A stretch of DNA of 37,291 bases from Methylocystis sp. (GTDB lineage Bacteria > Pseudomonadota > Alphaproteobacteria > Rhizobiales > Beijerinckiaceae): NCBI GenBank assembly GCA_021731565.1, contig JAKFXD010000133.1:1-37291 (forward strand), in the 5' to 3' direction. The notes under the pieces were generated by a model that made no database searches, was not told the DNA's origin, and saw nothing but the letters and a program-made list of their open reading frames with translations. The position numbers and the translations under genes were made by a program. Positions 20,293 through 30,351 of this stretch are shown one piece after another (position 1 is the stretch's first letter; each line of letters opens with the position of its first letter).

Positions 20293-20592
20293 ATGGCGAG
20301 AGCTACAATCAAGCGTAAGCCGGCCAAGAAGGCTGCGGCGAAGAAGGGTGCGCGTAAAACCGCGAAGAAGACCGCGACGAAGAAGTCGGCGGCAAAGAAA
20401 GGCGCCCGCAAGGCTACGCGAAAGACCGCCGTGAAGAAGACGGTCCGCAAGGGCGTCCGCAAGGCGGCGACCAAGAAGCGCGGCGTGAAGAAGGCAGGCG
20501 CCAAGAAGGGCGCTCGCAAAGCGACCGCGAAGAAGCGCGCGCCGCGAAAGGTGAAGGCGCCGGCGCCGTCTGCTCCTCCGGAGGCCATGTAA
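20293..20592 (+). CDS. Histone H1-like Lys/Ala/Arg-rich DNA-binding protein
   Basis: Repeated AAKKGARK/KKTATKKS-type motifs, no acidic residues apart from the C-terminal PPEAM. Confidence 0.8.
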   Translation: MARATIKRKPAKKAAAKKGARKTAKKTATKKSAAKKGARKATRKTAVKKTVRKGVRKAATKKRGVKKAGAKKGARKATAKKRAPRKVKAPAPSAPPEAM

Positions 20593-20760
20593 GGCGAAGC
20601 GCCTTCGCATGCGCGATCGACAGTTTCGCGTCGTTGCGTCAGCGCTTCCAGCACTCATCGCCCGAGGGCGCGCGTCCAGCGAGGCGCGTCCCGGGCGATA
20701 GTCGTCACAGGCGATTATTTTGTGTGCGCGCCGCCGTCGCGCCCGGCCGCTTCAAGACGC

Positions 20761-21237
20761 CTATCGCGTCAGGCACTCCGTCGCGAAGTCGCGCCACGTC
20801 GGCAATCCTTTATTCGACTCACGCTTCATCCTGTCCCATTCCTCGGCGCAGGCGCGCATCTTCTGGCGCGACGCGCGGGGGAGCGAGGGCGGCGGCTGAC
20901 TCGTATCGACAGGAGGCGGCGCCTGCGGCGGCGGAAGCGCGCCGACGTTCGGCGGCTGAATCGGTTGCGGAGCGGGCTTTGCGCCTGGCGTCGCGGGAAC
21001 GGCGTCTTGGACTGGCGGCCGCGACGGTTGCCGGACAGTCTGTTCCGGCGCGGGCGCGTTTCGCTTTTGCGCCGGCGCGGAACGCACGGGCGGCGTCGGC
21101 GTTGCGGGTTTGACCTGCGCCAGGGTCGCGCTGGCGGCGACAAGCGCGCCGGCGGCGATCGCCACAACGCTCGCCGATCGCCGAAATGAAAAGTTGCGCG
21201 AGCCGATTTTCAATGGTTTTTCCTCACGCAAGCGCAA
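20761..21237 (-). CDS. Secreted Pro-rich protein with conserved C-terminal MRACAEEWDRMKRESNKGLPTWRDFATECL motif
   Basis: Signal-peptide-like N-terminus, Pro/Ala-rich middle, PsiF-like/rhizobial C-terminal motif. Confidence 0.7.
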   Translation of the reverse strand: MRLREEKPLKIGSRNFSFRRSASVVAIAAGALVAASATLAQVKPATPTPPVRSAPAQKRNAPAPEQTVRQPSRPPVQDAVPATPGAKPAPQPIQPPNVGALPPPQAPPPVDTSQPPPSLPRASRQKMRACAEEWDRMKRESNKGLPTWRDFATECLTR

Positions 21238-21257
21238 TGGCCGTCGATCCTCTATAG

Positions 21258-22343
<1,086 letters not shown>

Positions 22344-22378
22344 CGCGCGACGCGCCGCTTTCTCTCAGCGAAAGATCG

Positions 22379-22819
22379 TCAAGCGGCGTCGCGCAGGCTG
22401 CGCACGCGATCGTGATTTTCCTTCACGCCTTGATATTGGCGCTGCACCAGGGACCTGATCTCCGGCGGAAGCGGCTGGGCGATGGCCTGCTGATAGGCGT
22501 CCTTGGCCGCATCCTCGCCGCGTTCGACCTCTTCGAGCACGGCGCGTTCCGACCGGCTGCTCAGCGCGGCCTTCACATTCGTCCAGGCGCGATGCATCGC
22601 GCCGGTCATCGAACCGCCCCGTGCAGGCTCGCCGCCGAGGTTCACGATCTTTGATTCAAGCTCCCTGGCGCCTTCCGCGCAACGCGCGGCCGCGGTGCGA
22701 AACACAGACTTCAGCGTCGTGTTTTGAACGTCTTCCGCCGCGGCCAGAAACCCTTGCTCGCCGTCGCGGCTGATTTCAGCGAGCTCGTTCAAGGTGGAGA
22801 TGACCTCGGACTTTTCCAT
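22379..22819 (-). CDS. PA2169-family four-helix-bundle protein (DUF2383)
   Basis: VISTLNELAEISRDGEQGFLAAAEDVQN...HRAWTNVKAALSSRSERAVLEEVERGEDAAKDAYQQAI. Confidence 0.85.
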   Translation of the reverse strand: MEKSEVISTLNELAEISRDGEQGFLAAAEDVQNTTLKSVFRTAAARCAEGARELESKIVNLGGEPARGGSMTGAMHRAWTNVKAALSSRSERAVLEEVERGEDAAKDAYQQAIAQPLPPEIRSLVQRQYQGVKENHDRVRSLRDAA

Positions 22820-23041
22820 TTTCCTGCCTCCCGGGGACGCGGGCGCGTAAGCGTCCTAAACAAAGGGCGGATGGCTTTGTTCCAACGGGATGTTGCGTAG
22901 CGCGCGCCGGTTGACGACGAGACGCCCGCGTCGCGGGGTGGACAAAGCCCCCCAAGCATGGTTTGCAGAACCGCCTGCCGCGCCGACCTCGCGCCGGCGC
23001 CAGCGACTCGTCTTCGGCCCTCTCCAGGCATCGCTAAAACT

Positions 23042-23461
23042 ATGATTGGACGCGCCCTTCTTGTTGCCGCTCTATCATTTTGCGCCGCCGCGCCGGCCCG
23101 CGCCGACTTTCGTCTGTGCAACAATACGAGCGCCCGCGTCAGCGTCGCCATCGCCTATACCGATGGGCGCAACTGGTTGTCGGAAGGCTGGTGGAACCTT
23201 CGGCCGAGCGTTTGCGAAACGCTTCTGCGCGGTCCGCTCGCCGCACAATTTTATTATGTGTATGCCATGGACGAACGCGGCGGCGAATGGAAGGGCAAGG
23301 CGTTCATGTGCACGCGCGACCGGGAATTTCGTATCGACGGAAGAGAAGATTGTTTCGCGCGCGGTTTCGACCGCACCGGATTCTTCGAGATCGACACGGG
23401 ACGGGACGCGAAGAGCTGGACGGTGCAGCTCACCGATCCCACTGCCGCGCCGACGCAATAA
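23042..23461 (+). CDS. DUF1036-domain secreted protein
   Basis: Signal peptide then ADFRLCNNTSARVSVAIAYTDGRNWLSEGWWNLRPSVCETLL...YYVYA. ORF opens at 22958. Confidence 0.85.
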   Translation: MIGRALLVAALSFCAAAPARADFRLCNNTSARVSVAIAYTDGRNWLSEGWWNLRPSVCETLLRGPLAAQFYYVYAMDERGGEWKGKAFMCTRDREFRIDGREDCFARGFDRTGFFEIDTGRDAKSWTVQLTDPTAAPTQ

Positions 23462-23485
23462 CTTGAACTCGGGAACGTTTTCGCC

Positions 23486-24928
23486 ATGAGAAGGTCGCGG
23501 CGCGTCAAGATCATCGCAACGCTTGGGCCGGCGACGGTCGACAAGGCGGTCATCGCGGGCCTCGTGCGCGCCGGCGCCGATGTTTTCCGCATCAATATGA
23601 GCCACACCGATCATGCGGGTCTTGCGAGCTATGTCCGGATGATCCGCGAGATCGAGAACGACATGTCGCGCGCGATCGCCGTGCTGGTCGACCTCCAGGG
23701 CCCCAAGCTGCGCATCGGCGCCTTCGAGGAGGGCTCGGTGCATGTGCGCAAGGGCGACGTCTTCGTCTTCGACAGCGATCCGGCGCCCGGCGACGCCACG
23801 CGCGTGCGCCTGCCGCATCCCGAAATCCTCGCGGCGCTCAAGGTCAATGATTCGATCCTCATCGACGACGGGCGGGTGCGGCTCCATGTCGTCGAAACCG
23901 CTCCCGAGCGGGCGCACGCCGTCGTCGATGTCGCCGGACGCCTGTCGAACCGAAAAGGCGTGAGCCTGCCGGATACGGAAATTCCGATCACATCGATGAC
24001 GAATAAGGATCGCGCCGATCTCGACGCCGCGCTGAAGGAGGGCGTCGACTGGGTCGCGATTTCTTTCGTCCAGCGGCCCGAGGACGTGATCGAGGTGAAG
24101 CAGATCGCCCAGGGCCGGGCGCTGATCATGGCGAAGATCGAGAAGCCTCAGGCGATTTCGAGGCTCGAGGACGTGATCGAAGTTTCGGACGCGCTGATGG
24201 TGGCGCGCGGCGACCTCGGCGTCGAAGTGCCGCTCGAGCGCGTTCCGGGGCTCCAGAAACGCATCAACCGTTCGGCGCGGCGCCTCGGCAAGCCGGTGGT
24301 CATCGCCACGCAGATGCTCGAGTCGATGATTCTTTCGCCCTTGCCGACGCGCGCCGAAGTGTCCGACGTCGCCACGGCCGTGTTCGAGGGCGCGGACGCG
24401 GTGATGCTGTCCGCCGAAAGCGCGGCGGGGCAATATCCGCAGGAGGCCGTCGCGACGATGAGCCGGATCGCGGAAGAGGTCGAGACGGACGCGATCTATC
24501 GCTCGATCATCAACGCCCAGCGCGGCGAATTGCCCAACCCGACCTCGGCTGACGCCATCGCCGTCGCCGCGCGCGACGTGGCGCAAACGCTTCATTCAAA
24601 GGCGGTCATCGCCTGGACGTCGTCCGGTTCGACCGCGCTGCGCATTGCGCGCGAACGGCCGCAGTCGCCAATTCTGGCGCTGACCCCAAAGCGCGACACC
24701 GCCCGACGTCTCGCCCTGGTCTGGGGCGTGCACGCGCTTCAAACCCGCGACGCCGTCGACATTGAAGACATGGTGGGGCGCGCCTGCGAATATTCGGAGA
24801 GCGAGGGGTTCGGCGTCGCCGGCGACCGGGTGATCATCGTCGCCGGCATGCCTTTCGGCACGCCGGGCGCGACGAACATGATGCGGATCGCGCATCTTGG
24901 CGAGCAGGGCTGCCCGCCGAAAGACTGA
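23486..24928 (+). CDS. pyk: Pyruvate kinase
   Basis: RRVKIIATLGPA, VFRINMSH, DLQGPKLRIG, IMAKIEKPQA, MVARGDLGVEVP, VVIATQMLESM, MLSAESAAGQYP. Confidence 0.97.
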   Translation: MRRSRRVKIIATLGPATVDKAVIAGLVRAGADVFRINMSHTDHAGLASYVRMIREIENDMSRAIAVLVDLQGPKLRIGAFEEGSVHVRKGDVFVFDSDPAPGDATRVRLPHPEILAALKVNDSILIDDGRVRLHVVETAPERAHAVVDVAGRLSNRKGVSLPDTEIPITSMTNKDRADLDAALKEGVDWVAISFVQRPEDVIEVKQIAQGRALIMAKIEKPQAISRLEDVIEVSDALMVARGDLGVEVPLERVPGLQKRINRSARRLGKPVVIATQMLESMILSPLPTRAEVSDVATAVFEGADAVMLSAESAAGQYPQEAVATMSRIAEEVETDAIYRSIINAQRGELPNPTSADAIAVAARDVAQTLHSKAVIAWTSSGSTALRIARERPQSPILALTPKRDTARRLALVWGVHALQTRDAVDIEDMVGRACEYSESEGFGVAGDRVIIVAGMPFGTPGATNMMRIAHLGEQGCPPKD

Positions 24929-24958
24929 TCTTTCAGGCGTAATTCAGCCACGACAGGT

Positions 24959-25549
24959 TCAGCGTTGCGGTCGCCATTCCATCATGATGGTTTCGCGCCC
25001 GGACAGCGTATTCGCGCCGCGTCCCACCCGCGAAAATCCGTCGCGCTCATAAAAGCGAATGGCGCGAAGATTGTCGGCATTGACGTCGAGCCGGATCACG
25101 TTCGGCGAAACATTGCGCGCGGCGGAGAGCAGCGACGCGCCGAAGCCGGCGCCGAAGCGTTCCGGAGCGACGCAAATCTGATCGAGCCAGCCGTCAGCCG
25201 GATTGATCACGACGAAGCCGGCTAGAGCGCGCTGCGAAAAAGTGGGAACCGGCTTTTCGCATAGGGCGCGCTCTAAACTTTTGGGATCGATCACGTTTTC
25301 TGCATTTGGGCGATTCCGCCCGATTGCAGCGTGATCGAGCGTCGATCCGGTGTCGAACAGACAGAGCGTCACCCCGCCGACGGCCTCAAGCTCGCGAACG
25401 TGGCGCAAGAGCCAGTCGCGGCGCGCGTCGAAGTCGATTTCGGGATAGGTGGCCCGCCAGGAGGCGACCCAGACATCGAGAATCGACGGCCAGTCGTCCT
25501 CGACGCGCGGGCGCAGTTTCATCGAGACATGTGGCGGAGAGGCGTTCAC
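24959..25549 (-). CDS. GNAT-family N-acetyltransferase carrying an in-frame repeat insertion
   Basis: MKLRPRVEDDWPSILDVWVASWRATYP...LDQICVAPERFGAGFGASLLSAARN...LDVNADNLRAIRFYERDGF. GTG start at 25549 overlaps the suhB stop (GTGA); the provided ORF extends to 25720. Confidence 0.75.
   Translation of the reverse strand: MNASPPHVSMKLRPRVEDDWPSILDVWVASWRATYPEIDFDARRDWLLRHVRELEAVGGVTLCLFDTGSTLDHAAIGRNRPNAENVIDPKSLERALCEKPVPTFSQRALAGFVVINPADGWLDQICVAPERFGAGFGASLLSAARNVSPNVIRLDVNADNLRAIRFYERDGFSRVGRGANTLSGRETIMMEWRPQR
25223..25336. repeat. Dispersed palindromic repeat, copy B, inside the GNAT ORF
   Basis: tagagcgcgctgcgaaaaagtgggaaccggcttttcgcatagggcgcgctctaaacttttgggatcgatcacgttttctgcatttgggcgattccgcccgattgcagcgtgatc; shares gcgcgctcta..cttttgg.atcgatcacgt..tctgc and gcagcgtgatc with copy A. 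Confidence 0.85.
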
Positions 25550-26337
25550 GCTTTCCTCATCAGGTCGAGGAGTTGGCGATGAATCGTTTCGTTGCCCGCA
25601 CATATCTCGCCCTTCACAAGCATCTCGGCGCCTCCCGAAAGGTCGCTCACGAAGCCGCCGGCTTCGCGCACGAGGACGATGCCGGCCGCGACGTCCCAGG
25701 AGTTGATGCCGCGCTCCCAATAGCCGTCGAAACGCCCGCAGGCGACCATGGCGAGATCGAGCGCGGCGGCGCCCATGCGCCGAATATTGGCGATCTTGCC
25801 CATCCCGGCCGCAAGCTCGCGCTTGAACGACTCATGATCGCGGGCGCGCGCCAGCGGCGGAATCCCGCAGGCCACCATGCATTCGGAGAGCGAGCGCCGC
25901 GCCGCGACCCGCATGCGGCGATTGTTGAAATAGGCGCCCTGGCCGAGCTCGGCGACGAACATGTCGTCGGTGGCGGGATTATAGACGAGCCCGGCGACGA
26001 GACGATCCTCGCGCTCAAGCCCGATAGAGATGGCGAAGACCGGAACGCCATGGAGAAAATTAGAGGTGCCGTCGAGCGGATCGATCAGCCAGCGGTGGCT
26101 CTTGTCGGAGCCCTCGACGATTCCCCCTTCCTCCAGAACGAAGCCATAGCCGGGGCGCGCCTTCGACAGTTCCTCGAACAGGGTCTTCTCGGCGCGCCTG
26201 TCGGCCGCGGTGACGAAGTCGCCGGGACCTTTCACCGAGACCTGAAGGTTCTCCACCTCGCCGAAGTCCCGTTTAAGGCCGCGACCCGCCTTCAGGGCGG
26301 CGGCGGTCATCACATTCATCAAGGCGGAGCGAATCAT
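25546..26337 (-). CDS. suhB: Inositol monophosphatase family protein (SuhB)
   Basis: GDFVTAADRRAEKTLFEEL...WLIDPLDGTSNFLHGVPVFAISIGLE...WERGINSWDVAAGIVLVREAGG. Confidence 0.93.
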   Translation of the reverse strand: MIRSALMNVMTAAALKAGRGLKRDFGEVENLQVSVKGPGDFVTAADRRAEKTLFEELSKARPGYGFVLEEGGIVEGSDKSHRWLIDPLDGTSNFLHGVPVFAISIGLEREDRLVAGLVYNPATDDMFVAELGQGAYFNNRRMRVAARRSLSECMVACGIPPLARARDHESFKRELAAGMGKIANIRRMGAAALDLAMVACGRFDGYWERGINSWDVAAGIVLVREAGGFVSDLSGGAEMLVKGEICAGNETIHRQLLDLMRKA

Positions 26338-26663
26338 TTAGGGAGAGCCTAGGGGGACGGGTGCAGGGGGTTCAACGCCTTTGAGCGCGGCGGGGTCGTT
26401 CCGGCGAACGCGGCGGGAATGTTCAAATGCGCCAGTTTTCGCTCCGGCGCCAGTCCCTTTTTTGCTTCGCCGACAGAGCCTTGCATTTGCAGGGGCGCCG
26501 GGCGGTCCGCCGCGTCTCGGTCCTCGGGACAACACATTGGCCCGGTTGTATTTTGATGCGGCCGTCCACCCAAAACGTCCAGAAAAGCGGACAATCGGGC
26601 CGATGCGTTAACCTCATATTAATGATTATCGGTTTACGCTGAATACGTCCCTTCAGTGGGATG

Positions 26664-26742
26664 TCCGAGTGGCTTCTTCTCCACTCGTCCTTGATGCCTC
26701 CCTGTCAAGAAGCCTTGAGAGCCGCCTTGCGGCTCTCTTTTT
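26664..26742 (+). ncRNA. Candidate mmgR/suhB-family alphaproteobacterial sRNA with intrinsic terminator
   Basis: cttcttctccactcgtccttgatgCCTCCCTgtcaagaag then gagagccgc-ctt-gcggctctc-ttttt; CCUCCCU loop held by ttga/tcaa, adjacent to suhB, no ORF feeding the terminator. 5' end estimated. Confidence 0.6.
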
Positions 26743-26864
26743 ATGGGCCATAAGAGGCGCGATCCCATTAAGGTTAAAGAAAGGCTAAGCGCGCGCCACT
26801 CGGCCGCCTGCGCTACTGTCCGCGCATCAGGGGCGCGGTCGCGCCAAGCAAGCGTGAGCGTCGC

Positions 26865-27398
26865 ATGGCCCGAGTTACCGGCAGCGCCGGAGAAAAACAG
26901 CCGCCGGTCTCTTTCATCGAAAGGCTCGCGGGCTCCGAAGGATTTTGCGCGCTGTTTCGCGAGGGCATGAGCCTTGTCGAGGAAGCGGCCTCCTATCTCG
27001 ATGGCGACGGGCGTATGGAGGCCAGGGAGCTGGCGAAAGCCGAAGCCCTCGCCTATGCGGCGGAGAGCATGCGGCTGACCACCCGGCTGATGCAGATCGC
27101 GTCCTGGCTGCTGCTGCAGCGGGCGGTCAATCAGGGCGAACTGACGCGTCATCAGGCGGCGAGCAATCGCCATCGGGTGAAGCTTCGCGAACAGGAGCTG
27201 GCGTCGGCCGCCGAGATTTTCCACCGCCTGCCGGAGCGGCTGCGCGAGCTTGCGCTGCACTCGCTGCGTCTGCAGGCCAGGATCATTCATCTCGATCGGC
27301 TGATCTATGCGCCCGAGCCGGCGTCCGCCGAGCCCGCGCCGGCGCCAAGTCCGGTCGAAGCGCAGATCGCGAAACTGCGCGCCGCCTTCAGCCAGTGA
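26865..27398 (+). CDS. rcdA: DUF1465 / RcdA-like protein
   Basis: SFIERLAGSEGFCALFREGMSLVEEAASYLDGDGRMEARELAKAEALAYAAESMRLTTRLMQIASWLLLQRAVNQGELT, typical DUF1465. Confidence 0.85.
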   Translation: MARVTGSAGEKQPPVSFIERLAGSEGFCALFREGMSLVEEAASYLDGDGRMEARELAKAEALAYAAESMRLTTRLMQIASWLLLQRAVNQGELTRHQAASNRHRVKLREQELASAAEIFHRLPERLRELALHSLRLQARIIHLDRLIYAPEPASAEPAPAPSPVEAQIAKLRAAFSQ

Positions 27399-27422
27399 CA
27401 TTTTACGGGCAAGCCGACTGCA

Positions 27423-27453
27423 GGCGGCGGTTCGACCGCCGCCGTTCTTTTGA
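27423..27453. terminator. Intrinsic terminator downstream of rcdA
   Basis: ggcggcggttcgaccgccgccgttctttt. Confidence 0.65.
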
Positions 27454-27462
27454 TTCTTGACT

Positions 27463-27693
27463 TTATTTCTTGCCGAAAGAGAGATTGCCGAAGCGGGAGT
27501 TGAAGCGCGAAAGCCGGCCGCCGCGGTCGAGGAGCTGGGTCGACCCGCCCGTCCAGGCCGGATGCGTCTTGGGGTCGATGTCGAGATGCAGCGTGTCGCC
27601 GTCGTTCCCCCAAGTCGAACGGGTCGTATATTCCGCGCCGTCGGTCATCACGACCTTGATCGTGTGATAGTCGGGGTGGATGTCCTTCTTCAT
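27463..27693 (-). CDS. rpmE: 50S ribosomal protein L31
   Basis: [76 protein letters not shown]; internal start in the 391-aa ORF. Confidence 0.96.
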   Translation of the reverse strand: MKKDIHPDYHTIKVVMTDGAEYTTRSTWGNDGDTLHLDIDPKTHPAWTGGSTQLLDRGGRLSRFNSRFGNLSFGKK

Positions 27694-27864
27694 GGCGACG
27701 CATCCTTCCTGCGATGGAAACGGCTGAAGCCCCGCGCCGCGGCGGCGCGGGGTCGGCCGGTCGAAACAAGCGAATTTGACGGCGCTGATAGCGCAATGCG
27801 GGCGAATGGGCAAGTTGGGCTTCGGGGCGGCGCGTCGAAGCGCGGCAAGCGCGGAGGGGAGAAT

Positions 27865-28800
27865 ATGGCCAAATACCGAGGCGATCTGCCACAGTTGAAG
27901 CCGGGGCTCTTCGTCAGCGACGGGGGCCTGGAGACGACGCTCATTTTTCATGAGGGCGTCGACCTGCCGCACTTCGCGTCTTTCGTCTTGCTGGACAGCG
28001 AGGAGGGGCGGGCGCGACTGCGCGACTATTACGAGCGCTATCTCGCCATCGCGCGCCGCCATCGACGCGGCCTCATTCTGGACAGTCCCACCTGGCGGGC
28101 GAACCGCGACTGGGGCGCCAAACTTGGTTATGACGCGGCGGGCTTGGAGCGCATCAACAAGGGCTCGATTTCGCTCCTCGAGGAACTGCGCCAGGCCTGG
28201 GAAACGCCCGAAACGCCCCTCGTCGTCGCCGGCGTCGTCGGTCCTCGCGGCGACGGCTACGCCGTGGGCCGCTTGAGCGCGGGGGAGGCGGAAGATTATC
28301 ACGCGCCGCAAATCGGGGCGTTCGCCGAGACGGCCGCCGACATGGTCGCGGCCTATACTTTGAATGATGTCGAAGAGGCGATCGGGATCGCCCGCGCCGC
28401 GAAAGCGCTCAACATGCCCTGTTCGATCTCCTTCACAGTGGAGACCGACGGCAGGCTGGTCAGCGGGCGCAGCTTGCGCGACGCGATCGAGACCGTGGAT
28501 CGCGAAACCGACGCGGCGCCCGCCTATTACATGATCAATTGCGCCCATCCGACGCATTTCGAGCAGGCGCTGTCGGGGGACGAGCCGTGGATGGGAAGGC
28601 TGCTCGGCGCCAAGGCCAACGCCTCGACCAAAAGCCACGCCGAACTCGACGAATCGGTAACGCTCGACTCGGGCGATCCGCTCGATCTAGGGCGCAGATA
28701 CCGGAAGTTGCGCGAAACCCATCCGGGCCTGCGCATCCTGGGGGGCTGCTGCGGGACGGATGAGCGCCACGTCGCGGCGATCTGCGAAGCCTGCGCGTAG
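27865..28800 (+). CDS. Homocysteine S-methyltransferase family protein
   Basis: [17 protein letters not shown]...[12 protein letters not shown]...[13 protein letters not shown]...[15 protein letters not shown] (zinc CC motif). Start at 27865. Confidence 0.9.
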   Translation: MAKYRGDLPQLKPGLFVSDGGLETTLIFHEGVDLPHFASFVLLDSEEGRARLRDYYERYLAIARRHRRGLILDSPTWRANRDWGAKLGYDAAGLERINKGSISLLEELRQAWETPETPLVVAGVVGPRGDGYAVGRLSAGEAEDYHAPQIGAFAETAADMVAAYTLNDVEEAIGIARAAKALNMPCSISFTVETDGRLVSGRSLRDAIETVDRETDAAPAYYMINCAHPTHFEQALSGDEPWMGRLLGAKANASTKSHAELDESVTLDSGDPLDLGRRYRKLRETHPGLRILGGCCGTDERHVAAICEACA

Positions 28801-28806
28801 CCCCTC

Positions 28807-29193
28807 TCAGGCCGCGAGCATCCTCTGCACCTCGGTGACCAGATCCCGCAGATGAAAGGGCTTGGAGAGGATTTTCGCCTGCCGTGGCGCGTGATTGTCC
28901 GGGTTGAGCGCGACGGCGGCGAAGCCGGTGATGAACATGACCCTGATGTCCGGATCAAGCTCGGTCGCGCGGCGCGCGAGTTCGATCCCGTCCATCTCGG
29001 GCATGACGATGTCGGTCAGGAGCAATTCGAAGGGCTCGACCCGAAGCTGATCATAGGCGGAAAGCCCGTTGTCGAAGGACGTGACCGAAAAGCCGGCCTG
29101 CTGCAGCGCCTTGACCAGGAAACGCCGCATGTCGTTGTCGTCTTCGGCGAGCAGAATGCGTGCAGCCGGACTATCGTTCATCGCCATCCTCAC
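28807..29193 (-). CDS. cpdR: CpdR-like single-domain response regulator
   Basis: ARILLAEDDNDMRRFLVKALQQAGFSV...ELLLTDIVMPEMDGIELARRATELDPDIRVMFITGFA...KILSKPFHLRDLVTEVQRML. Confidence 0.88.
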   Translation of the reverse strand: MRMAMNDSPAARILLAEDDNDMRRFLVKALQQAGFSVTSFDNGLSAYDQLRVEPFELLLTDIVMPEMDGIELARRATELDPDIRVMFITGFAAVALNPDNHAPRQAKILSKPFHLRDLVTEVQRMLAA

Positions 29194-29361
29194 TGATTTT
29201 TCCCCATATGGCCCGAGCTTTGTAAATTTCAGGTGAAACCGGGGCGCCGCCGCGTTAACGTAACGTTCTTATTTAGCGGGAGGCGCCGCCGTTTTCGAGC
29301 GCCTGTCCGCAGCGCCGGCGCTAGAGTAAAGGCCGTCGCGGCGCGAAAACGAGACGAGCGA

Positions 29362-30318
29362 ATGAACGAGGGCATGCGCGAGCGGCGTGAAACGAATGTG
29401 GCGGCGCTCTGCTGCGAACCGGAATTCGAGCGCGCCTTCGACATTATCGAGCCGGACGCGCTTGCGTCGCCGCTGGTCTTTTCCTCGCCGCACTCCGGCC
29501 GGATCTATCCCGCGCGCTTCCTGGCCGCGACGCCGCTCGACACGGCGACCCTGCGCCGCTCGGAAGACGCCTTCGTCGACGATCTGTTCGCTTCGGCGCC
29601 GTCGATCGGGGCGCCTATGCTGCGGGCGCGATTTCCCCGCGCCTATCTCGACCTCAATCGCGAGCCCTATGAACTCGATCCCAGGCTCTTCGACGGCGCC
29701 TTGCCGGCCTTCGCCAATGCGCGCTCGCTGCGCGTCGCGGCGGGACTGGGGACAATTCCGCGGGTGGTCGCCGACGCGCGCGAAATTTATGCAAGCCGGC
29801 TGTCGCTCGAAGAGGGCTTGCGTCGCATCGACTGCCTCTACAAACCCTATCATACGGCCCTGCGCGGCTTGATGGAGCGCGCCGCCGACCGTTTTGGCGT
29901 GGCCGTGCTGATCGATTGCCATTCGATGCCCTCGACTGGCGCGCGCGATCCGGTGCTCGCGGCGCGTGGCGACAAGCGGCGCATCGATTTCGTCATCGGC
30001 GATCGCTACGGCGCCAGCGCCTCGACCGGCCTCGTCGACATTGTCGAGGACCGGCTGCGCGGCCGCGGCTATCACGTCATGCGCAACCGGCCTTACGCCG
30101 GCGGCTTCATCACCGAACATTACGGCAAGCCGGCCGCCGGCTGGCATGCGCTGCAGATCGAAGTGTCGCGCGGTCTTTACATGGACGAGTCTACCCTCCA
30201 GAAGAACGAGCGCTTCGACGCCGTCGCCCGCGATCTCGGCGATGTGCTGGCGGCAGTGGCGCGACTGGAAGATTTGGCCGAGATTCTGGGCGGCGAACGA
30301 CGGGCGGCGGCCGAGTAG
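29362..30318 (+). CDS. hutG: N-formylglutamate amidohydrolase
   Basis: SPLVFSSPHSGRIYPARFLA...FPRAYLDLNREPYELDPRLFDG...VLIDCHSMPS. Start at 29362. Confidence 0.9.
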   Translation: MNEGMRERRETNVAALCCEPEFERAFDIIEPDALASPLVFSSPHSGRIYPARFLAATPLDTATLRRSEDAFVDDLFASAPSIGAPMLRARFPRAYLDLNREPYELDPRLFDGALPAFANARSLRVAAGLGTIPRVVADAREIYASRLSLEEGLRRIDCLYKPYHTALRGLMERAADRFGVAVLIDCHSMPSTGARDPVLAARGDKRRIDFVIGDRYGASASTGLVDIVEDRLRGRGYHVMRNRPYAGGFITEHYGKPAAGWHALQIEVSRGLYMDESTLQKNERFDAVARDLGDVLAAVARLEDLAEILGGERRAAAE

Positions 30319-30351
30319 TCGGACGTTCGAGCGCTCGACCGCGGAGTTCGC

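Noticed and set aside
23075-24595. 506-aa minus-strand ORF
   Set aside because: Antisense to pyruvate kinase and the DUF1036 gene; no recognisable domain.
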